Source: Dasypus novemcinctus | Lineage: Eukaryota > Chordata > Mammalia > Cingulata > Dasypodidae | Direction of reading: 5' to 3' | NCBI RefSeq assembly: GCF_030445035.2 | Contig: NC_080690.1 | Coordinates: 32,700,796 to 32,764,795, forward strand | Length of the DNA stretch: 64,000 bases | Notes under the pieces: model-generated | The model's database searches: none | Told to the model about the DNA's origin: nothing | The model's input: only the letters and a program-made list of their open reading frames with translations | In this document: in pieces, positions 55,920-64,000 of the stretch | How positions within the stretch are numbered: position 1 is the stretch's first letter | Layout: each line of letters starts with the position of its first letter | Translations under genes and position numbers: made by a program

Positions 55920-57311
55920 AGGGCAGGGCCGCTCCTAAGAACTTTGAAGCTGTTATGTTCTGTGATCTTTAAGAAGTCCAATGCCATTCTCATTCCTGAT
56001 CTTTTGTACAAGGCCTGTATTGTCTTTTTGGAAGTTTTTAGGCTGTTCTCTTTAACCCCTGTGGTTTGAAATTCCCTGATGATGTGCCCTACATGTGAAT
56101 CTTGTTCACTTTGCTGGGCATTTGGTAGTCCCTGTCAACCTGAAAGTCATGTGTTTGGACAAATTTTATGACATAATTTTTGTAGCAATTTCCTACACTC
56201 CATTTTCTTTTATTAAAACTCATTAATTTATATGTTGGACTTCTTGTATTTTTTTCTTCCCTATTTTTCATCTCTCTCGCTTTTTCACTCTCCTTTCTGA
56301 GAGATTTCTTCAACATTTTCTTTCTCGAATGTCCATTGAACATTTTATTTCTGCTCTCACATTTTTAATTTACAGCAACTCTATTTTCCATTGCTTCTTG
56401 TAGCAGACACTATTGGTGCATATACCCCCCCCCCCTCCCCGTCCACACACACACATGCTGTCCAAGGCTGTTTACTATAAATATCTAGGACTTTCTCCCT
56501 GAGGGCTTTTTACTTCCAGGTAGCATTCTCAGCCTGAGTGCAGCCCGAGCTGGAAGCTCCACGGTCTTAGAAGCGCTTGATGGATACATGTCCTGACTTC
56601 CCTGCCTCAGAGGAAGGTCTGTTCTATACCATCTCCCAGAGATCCCCAGCAGGCAGCCCCAGTTGCCTACAGTAGTAACTGACTTGATACCCCCTTCCAT
56701 TGGCTTTGTTCACTTCCCCAATCCTTAACCAGTATTTTCTGGAATTACCTGCCAAAAATAATTTGCACTGGAATTCTTGTCTCAGAGTCCACTTCTAGGG
56801 AAATCCAAACTAAGATATTACTTAAAAAAAAAAAAGAATTTTGTTCATGTTTCATGAATGTAATATCTTATTCTCTCTCTGTCTGAGGTATGAATTATAG
56901 TGAGGCCTGACATTTCTTTAAAGGCTCATGTGTGCTGCCATGTGGAAACAGAGCTTGCCCCGTAATGTCTACAGGTTGCACGTGGGTGGGGGTTCCGTTT
57001 CTCCAGAGATAATGCTCCAGTCTCCTGCCGGGGTAAGAGTGTGCCTGGTTGGCGGCATTCTTGGAACCAAATGGGGGCAGGAGCCAGGGTTCTCACCAGT
57101 CAGCCTGCAGACTTTCACAGAATATCCCTGCTTTTAGAAAGGCCTTCCTCTCTCTTTCTTCTCCTGTGTCTGGTGTCCTTAGGTCTGTAGCCTCTCCGGT
57201 TCAATTTTTCCAAGGAGCAATCTTTTGTCAAGGTTGGGAAGGAATAGTTGCCAGGATGCACCAGATTGGAAAGGGGTCCCAGGTGGTTATCCCAGTTGTA
57301 ATCGCTAAGTA
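55920..57311. other. Intergenic up to the PHF23 pseudogene
   Basis: 55920-56400 resembles old LINE sequence in minus orientation. 56422-56458 is a C-run followed by (CA)n. The rest is unassigned. No intact gene. Confidence 0.4.
56422..56458. repeat. Poly-C plus (CA)n low complexity
   Basis: A C-run, tccccgtcc, then cacacacacaca. Confidence 0.8.
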
Positions 57312-58835
57312 GAGCCACCAGAGAAACACCATCGAACAACTGAGGATTTCAACAAGTTCTGTGGTTTTGTCTTGGCTTATGCCGGCTACTTCCGCCCTAG
57401 CAAAGAGGAAAGTGACTGGCCAGCCTCTGGCTCCAGTTCTCCATTGCGAGGTGAGAGTGCAGCAGACAGTGATGGCTGGGACCCTGCCCCCTCAGATCTC
57501 CGAACCATCCAGACCTTTGTTAAGAAAGCAAAATCATGCAAGAGAAGGGCATCTCAGACAGGTCCCGCCCAGCCAGCACCTCCAAGGCCCACTTTCTCTC
57601 GCCTGCAGGCCCCTGACAGTGCCACCTTGCTTGAGAAGATGAAGTTCAAGCACTCTTTCTTTGATTTGGATGGGCCCAAAACGGCATCTCCACTGTCTCC
57701 CACATCCCTGACACCTGCCTCCCGGCCCCCTGCTGTGCTTATCCAAGTGTCCCATTCCCAGGGGGACCTCTCCCAGCCTCCTTGAAAGAAGGACTGAAAG
57801 AATCGAAAGTTGGGGCCAGGGGTGGGGGCTGGCTTTGGGGTGCCTTGGAGGCCTTGGCCAGCCCCTGGGAATGGGGAAAAGAGGCTTGAATCAAGAAAAG
57901 CAAGAAACAAAGTAGAAAAAGGCAGAGCGGCGGGATAGATTCCCACCTCCTCGCCTCCCCAGGCACCCCCCAGTAATACAGACTCTGAAGAGGAGGAAGA
58001 GGAAGAGGAAAAAGAGGCAGAGGAGGAGATAAAAGCAGTGGTAGGGGGTGAAGCCCCAGCCCCTGTACTCCTGACACCCCCTGAGGCTCCTAGGCCCCCC
58101 TGCCACAGGACCCCATGAAGGAGCCCTTCTGACTGACAGTGAAAGCAAGGAAGTGGGCAGCACTGAAACCAACCAAGTGGAGATGCCAGCTCCAGTGAAG
58201 GCAAGATGAGGGTCATGGATGAGGACATCATGGTAGAATCAGGTGATGACTCATGGGATCTGATCATGTTACTGCCGAAAGCCCTTTGCAGGGCAGCCCA
58301 TGATTGAGTGCAGCCTGTGTGGGACCTGGATCCATCTTTCCTGTGCTAAGATTAAGAACACCAACGTCCCTAATTTCTTTTACTGCCAGAAATGCAAGGA
58401 ACTGTGGCCAGAGACCCGACGGTTAGGGGGAACCCCGAAATCTGGAGAGCCCTGACATCATCAGATCCAAGCTGGAACTTCCAATTGACAACATGACTTG
58501 GGAACTGAGTGTTAGGGTCCTCAGCCCATCCCCTGGAGCTTGGACATTGTCCCACTTCAAAGCAGGAATTCCCAGGGGAGGCTTGTTTGGAAATGAATGT
58601 CTCATGGTCCTACCCTACTTTCCTTCCCACTCTCTGGACTTGAGCTTTAATCCATTGCCGTTGGGGTGGGAGGCTGTCTGGGTTCCTAGACATAAAATCC
58701 CTGCCTCTTGGACCTGCCACTCCTCATTTTCTGGCGCCAGGGTTGAAATTGGGATGGGAGGAGGCAGTTGACTATAAACTCTAGTGTAAATACAAAAAAA
58801 TAATAATAATAATTGCTAAGTTAAAAAAAAAAATC
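57312..58835 (+). pseudogene. PHF23: PHF23 processed pseudogene
   Basis: Intron-less copy of PHD finger protein 23. Homology starts at EPPEK (the first 20 or so codons are missing) and runs through [32 protein letters not shown], the basic KKAKSCKRR and ATLLEKMK. It then meets TGA at 57783 and again at 57795, both at Arg positions and so probably CGA to TGA decay. Further on come the acidic Glu run (about 57985-58030), [14 protein letters not shown], a frameshift just before the PHD finger (about 58264), and the finger itself with its Cys/His ligands ([25 protein letters not shown]), ending KSGEP and TGA at 58453. A 3' UTR-like stretch follows to an A-run at 58823-58833. PHF23 is a nuclear chromatin reader; this copy cannot make it. 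Confidence 0.93.
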
Positions 58836-59039
58836 ATCCCCCTCCCCCCAACTAATGGCTCCAAGCAATAGCACTTATTTTATTCTCTTTCTCTCTCAGT
58901 TTCTGTGACTAAAGAGTTAAGGAAGGGCTCAGCAGGGTGGTTCTGGCTTGGGATCTCTCCTGTGATTGTGGCCTGATGGGGATTGAAGCTGGAATAGCAA
59001 GGAGCTGGTAAAGCATCTTTCTCTTTTTCTTCATGTGGT

Positions 59040-59400
59040 TATGGACTCCACGTGATATCTCTATATGGGCTATTCTGTGCTTTCCCCCAGCCTGACAGTT
59101 TCAGGGCAGTGGAATTGTTTTCTTGGAGGCTTAGGAAATCAGCCTTGGAAGTTACACAGTACCACTTCCACTGTACTCTACTATTACAGGTGAGTCACCA
59201 GCCTGCCCCCATTCTAGGGCAGGGAACACAGATGCCACATCTCACTAGGAAGAGTGTCACTGTTGCATTGAGGAACAGCATGTGGAATGGGAGAGGTTGT
59301 TGTGGCCATATTTGGAAAACACAATCAGCCGTGGTGATCTTGCTGCTTCTTGTACTTTGGTTTTCGGTGCTGGTTTAACTTCAACACATCATTCTGTCTT
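59040..59400 (+). repeat. LTR-like ancient repeat, family not assigned
   Basis: cagcctgacagtttcagggc, ggaagttacacagtaccact, aggaagagtgtcactgttgc resemble a common mammalian LTR. Confidence 0.4.
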
Positions 59401-60097
59401 AATTCCTTGAACTCTTGGGTTTTAGTCACTGAGTCTTCCTGCTTCTCATGGGGTCCACCAAGTACAGGCGTGCAGATTGGGCTGTGCTGCTCACCTTGCA
59501 GACATCGTGACTTTGTTCACTCATTATGACAAGTTTCCAACAGATGTCAGTAAAGTGGGGGGCTGTGCGTGGCAAATTATGTCAGTTTCTCACCAGATGG
59601 AAGTCAAGTATCCAGAGGAAGCTAAGTCATTTCTTCCTCACCCAAAGACGCTGCACAGGCTGGCAGGTGGCCATCTGCTTGCTGGCGTTCCCCTTCTGCA
59701 AGCATTTTCAGCTCTGCCAACTCACCTGCTTTCTCTCTTCCTAAAATTTTTTTAATATCTCTCATGTGCTATCATCTCTCTCCTGCTGTTTTCTGATCTT
59801 TTGTAGGTTTCCACCTTTTTTGTTTCTTTACTCTGATATTCGTGGGACTTTGTGCGGGGGCGAAGGAAAATGCATGTCCTCAACCTATTACTTCAACTGA
59901 ATGTGCACATGTTTCCAATTTTTTCTCTAATATAATGATGCCTTGTTACACACAAAAGCAAGTATTAATACCTGTTTGGATGGTTTACTTTTACAAAAAT
60001 GGACAATGCTATACATATTGTTGGATCATGGCTTTGTTCATTTAATATATTCTGAGGCATTCTTTCAATGGCAGGACCTATAGACAGACCTCATTCT

Positions 60098-60177
60098 TTT
60101 TTTTTTGTCTTTATTTGATTTTTTAATGTTACATTCAAATAATATGAGGTCCCCATATACTCCCCACCCCCCCATTC
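60098..60177 (-). repeat. Very short L1 3' end insertion
   Basis: T-run, then gttacattcaaataatatga and ggtccccatatactccccac, as in 2890-3187. Possible short target-site duplication cattctt on both sides. Confidence 0.75.
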
Positions 60178-60446
60178 TTAATGACAGCTGCACTTGTTCC
60201 GTGGTAGGGGGAGGAATTCTATTCCAGAGGGGGAGGGGGCAGATTGCCTGTTCTTTGTCCCTTAACCCGCAGGGGAAGGTGGAGGCAGCAGGGAAGTGGG
60301 CGTGGAGATAAAGAGCAGGTTTGGTGGGTGGGGTTGGGATGTACTGAGCTTTCACCACATCCTTGACTCTACGTCACATAATCGCAGTCAGAGTGTGAAC
60401 ACTTCAAACTGCATTTTCCCCGACTGGGCTTTATGCCTGTATGCCA

Positions 60447-60660
60447 GGATTTCTCAACTTCAGCACTATTGACATTTTGGGTGGGAGAACGCCTTGTGTT
60501 GGGGTGCTGCCCTGTGTGTTGTCCGATGTTTCCCAGCATCCCTGTCCTCTATCCATTAGATACCAAATATTCCCCCTTGGTCATGAGAGCCAAAAATGTT
60601 CCCAGACAATGCCTAATGCCTTCTGGGGGGCAAAATCACTCCCGATTGAAAACCACTGCT
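60447..60660 (+). repeat. Short MER-type DNA-transposon relic (copy 3 of 3)
   Basis: ttcagcactattgacatttt, gccaaaaatgttcccagaca, ggggggcaaaatcactccc and a closing gattgaaaaccactgc. Best preserved of the three copies. Confidence 0.7.
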
Positions 60661-60664
60661 AAAA

Positions 60665-61850
60665 ATCTGAAGACCTCTTAGCAACTTGCCACTCACTTAG
60701 CTGTTTTGCCTTCCTTTGCTTCCATTACAGCTAGTGTGCCCAGGTAGGGGCTCGATTTCTCTTGATTTACTCTCAGATATTTTCCTGACAAGTTTATTTG
60801 CTGACTTTCTTTTAAAAACTTTAAAAAAATTTTTTAAAAAATCCTATTGAAAATGGGAAAATGTTTTGAAAAAAAAAAACACAAGGAAGAAAATTTAAAA
60901 TTTTCCTTAAAAATCTCCTTCAGATAACCACTGCGAACATAATTTCATGGCTTATTCTTATAGCATCCCAGTCTTTTTTTCTCACTTTCTTCCTCTGGAA
61001 GCCTCTACACTGGGTCCAGTCTGATTAATGAGGAAAGTCTGCCCAGCTGACCATGCCACAAGTGGGGGCTGGGGAGGGGGTGGGGGGTGCCAAAGAGACA
61101 GGGCAGCTATGCCAGGTCCTACCCACCTTGGGGAAAGAATCTGAAATGCATGACTGTTTGGTCGATGTGGGTTGTGTTCCTGCAACATGTAGAGGAGGGA
61201 AATGCCCAGGATTTTTATGCACAGCAGGAGAGAGGAGGAATGCAGCCTGCCCAGGGCTGGGCGCCTCCACACCAAGGTGGGCTCCACACTCTGTATGGTG
61301 TGACGTGACGGATGCCCAGAACAAAATGACTTCCTTCACCACCCTGCCACGTGTCAGAGATTCCACCACAGTCCCAGAAGTAGAGTAAATGAGTTGCCAC
61401 CTTTCGAAAAATGCCAGTACTCCTGGGAGGGGTAGGTATCATGCAATATGTCAATACCTTAGCTTATCAGATGCTTACCCACACCCTGCAGGCACAGGGC
61501 ACAGAGAAAATAGGAGTTTTGACTCACTGGGCAGGGTGGGAAAAGGACATGTGGGAGCTCTGGTTGGAAGGGGATAGCTCGGCCCAAGGGGTACAGTGAA
61601 AACATGCTCAGCATTCCAGGATGGGGCCAGAACTAGGTAGATGGACATAAAGAGCCTGCTGGGAAAGGTATCACCCTCATTCATCAATTGCAAGCAAACA
61701 AAACAGTGGTAATGTTTATTATACGCCACGATAATATTATATGCCATATATTATGCTAAGTGCTTTGCATACAAAAATCTTTCTTATTTCTTTGTTTATT
61801 TAACACTCACAAAGCTCCTGTTGGCTCCCCCTAAAAATTGTCCTCTGACC
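60665..61850. other. Intergenic, no gene recognised
   Basis: AT-rich then mixed sequence. The ORFs near 60982-61600 overlap on both strands and have no domain. Confidence 0.4.
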
Positions 61851-62145
61851 CTGACCATTTAGCATCCTCCACCTCACTCACCTGCTCACTGCAGGCCTCC
61901 AACTGGCCTCCCTGCTTGCACATTGACAGGTACAGCAGTTCTTTAGAAAACAATGTCTCCTGCTTCCCATCTCCCTCACTATAAAAGCCAAAGTCCTTTC
62001 AATGGTCTACAAGGCGCAACCTGAACCATCCCCTCTCTTACCTGGCTGACGTCTTCTGGCCACAGGATCCCTGCTGTTCCTCAGAGGTACCAGCTTGCTT
62101 CTGCCATAGGGCCTTTGCCATTACTGCTGCATTAGGCCCAGAACA
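61850..62145 (+). repeat. L2-like ancient LINE fragment
   Basis: tccaactggcctccctgctt, ataaaagccaaagtcctttc, tctacaaggcgcaacctgaa; same family as 41690-42610. Confidence 0.6.
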
Positions 62146-62624
62146 CTGTAACATACATATATGAGTGTGTAACATACATGTATTTCTAACTCAGTTCACT
62201 TGAGAGGGCCTGGGAGTAACCATAGTCCAATAGCAGTGAGTACATTTTACACACAGATCTTGGTTTCTATACACTATTCTCCATTAAAATGAATCAGAGC
62301 CCTCTGGAGAAATCGTTGATTTCCTCGGTGGGGCAGAGAAAATCCAAGATGAGCCTTGAACATCTTTTGCACCAGAAAAGAAGGAAGCATTCAAAGAACA
62401 ATGAAAACATAAAAAGGATGAGGAGCCAGCTTAAAGGGGCTCCCACCAGCCAAATCAGAGAAAATTTGAGCATTGAAATAACAAGTGTTAATAATAAATT
62501 ACTACCCATTGAGTAAGATAGGAACTCATGAGTCCACACTAATATCAATCAATCAATGAATGACTAAATTGAAAGTATGGCGAGGATCAGGATAATTACA
62601 TAGATTCGAAATACCTTGTCCTGA

Positions 62625-62915
62625 ATGATATTGCAGGGGCAGATGTAGGACATTATATATCCTGCCATAACCCACTGAATGACTGGAGAGAGCGTAAACT
62701 ACAATGTAAACTATAATCCATGCTGTGTAGCAGGGCTCCAAAATGTATTAATCAAATGCAATGAATGTACCACAGTAATGAAAGAAGTTGTTGATATGGG
62801 ACAAGTGGGCAGTGTGGGGAATGGGGCATAGGGGAATCGCCTATATTTTTTAATGTAACATTTTGTGTGATCTATGTATCTTTAAAAAAAAAATTAAAAA
62901 TATATTTAAAAATAA
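62625..62915 (+). repeat. Lineage-type L1 3' end
   Basis: aaactacaatgtaaactata, gcaatgaatgtaccacagta, A-rich end at about 62883-62912; matches the end of 27170-28660. Confidence 0.65.
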
Positions 62916-64000
62916 TACCTCCCCGTAAAATACATATTCATTACAAAGGTAAAACTTTATAGTAGTTTTAAAGTTAATATCTCCAGTAAAGGGACACATG
63001 GAAATTGCATGAATAGATGCAATGAAAAGAACACAGCATCATTTCTGTGATATTTCTGCCAAAGATAGATAATCTAAATCAAATCATGAAGAAACATCAG
63101 ACAAACTCAAATCGAGGAACGTTCTACAAAATAACTGACCTGTAATCTTCTACAGGAAACTGACAGACTCTTAGACTGAAAGAGATTAAAGAAACATGAC
63201 AATCAAACATCACGTGTGATTCTGTGGAGGCAGCCTTTGGTTCTAAAGGACACTTTTGGGGCAAATGGCAAAATTAGAATGGGATCTGAGGATGATAAGG
63301 TCACACTGTATTAGTGTGGTAGGAGGATACAAGTCTTCTGCTAATTGGGTCGAATACAGGCTTAACTCAGCAATGGTTCTAGCAACGACACTGACGTCTA
63401 GCACAGCTGCAGCCATCGCCTCCCAGGCATCTCTCTCCACTGTTGTCTGTGTCTCCTCCTCCACCCTCTCAATGAAGGGACTGGCCACACATTAGGGATG
63501 TGTGGTTTCGATTATCTTCTTGGCCTTGGATTGTGATTTCTGAGGTTGGCAGAGCATCTACCTTCCCTTCTGATCTACTCTGTTCTTGTGGGCAGCAGGG
63601 CTGGCAGGCTCCCAGATTCACGGGACCCAGCACTCTCATCTGGGGTTTCCGTGCTGTCTTCCAGTCAAACAGGAGGACTTTCACAAGCATCGGGAACGGA
63701 AAGATTCCCAAAACAAAAGGTAGAGCTTGCATTTACAACATCTTTTAGTTTAATTTAGTTTTTCCTCAGGGGACAGAGGTCAGTGTTACCTTGAGGAAAA
63801 TGAAATGTTATCAGATCTCAGGCTCAGAATCTTCTAAGTAAATGCCCTGAAGTGAGGGTAAGCAGGAACTGGAATGCAGGGGGGAAATGCCCAACCTCCA
63901 GAGGATTCCTCCAGATCCTTCTACTTACTTTCTGGAGAGTAAACTTTTCTGCCTCAAAACAGCACCAACTATAAGTGATAAGCAAATGTCTGTGATTTCT
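62916..64000. other. Intergenic, end of window
   Basis: No gene recognised. By synteny CSNK2A2 would lie further along, beyond the window. Confidence 0.4.

Noticed and set aside
57554-58267. 237-codon minus-strand ORF
   Set aside because: It is antisense to the PHF23 processed pseudogene; the serine/leucine-rich sequence is the complement of the Glu- and Pro-rich coding sequence.

Overview
The window is nuclear DNA from a placental mammal. It most likely comes from an armadillo (Xenarthra, Dasypus or a close relative). The evidence is more than a dozen copies of the tRNA-derived DAS family of SINEs, lineage-type L1 3' ends, and two single-copy genes with mammalian intron-exon structure. No bacterial, phage, CRISPR or plasmid-like content was seen. 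Gene order matches what I recall of human 16q21 (CSNK2A2 - CCDC113 - PRSS54 - GINS3), in inverted orientation. Layout: (1) 1-6.5 kb holds the last three coding exons of PRSS54, a catalytically dead serine-protease homologue, on the plus strand; its first exons lie upstream of the window. (2) 6.9-38.5 kb holds the whole CCDC113 (CFAP263) gene on the minus strand: nine coding exons with consensus splice sites that join to an uninterrupted 375-codon reading frame. The two genes converge tail to tail, and their candidate poly(A) signals overlap within nine bases at 6907-6915. (3) 38.3-38.7 kb is the CpG-rich CCDC113 promoter, with a good candidate RFX X-box about 100 bp upstream of the start codon, as expected for a ciliary gene. 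(4) 38.7-64 kb is intergenic and made mostly of repeats. Its one gene-like object is a processed, 5'-truncated, broken copy of PHF23 at 57.3-58.8 kb. The introns and the intergenic DNA are a layered record of transposons: old L1, L2-like, MIR, MER5A/Charlie-type and MLT1-type LTR remnants, cut by younger DAS SINEs and L1 3' ends that still carry recognisable target-site duplications. Both intact genes are linked in the literature to sperm or ciliary biology: CCDC113 in axonemes and centriolar satellites, PRSS54 in testis and acrosome. I did not find a previously undescribed biological system. The most useful leads are the X-box promoter, the shared convergent poly(A) site, the arginine-rich CpG-rich tail of PRSS54, a polypurine microsatellite next to a CCDC113 splice donor, and several instructive retrotransposition events.
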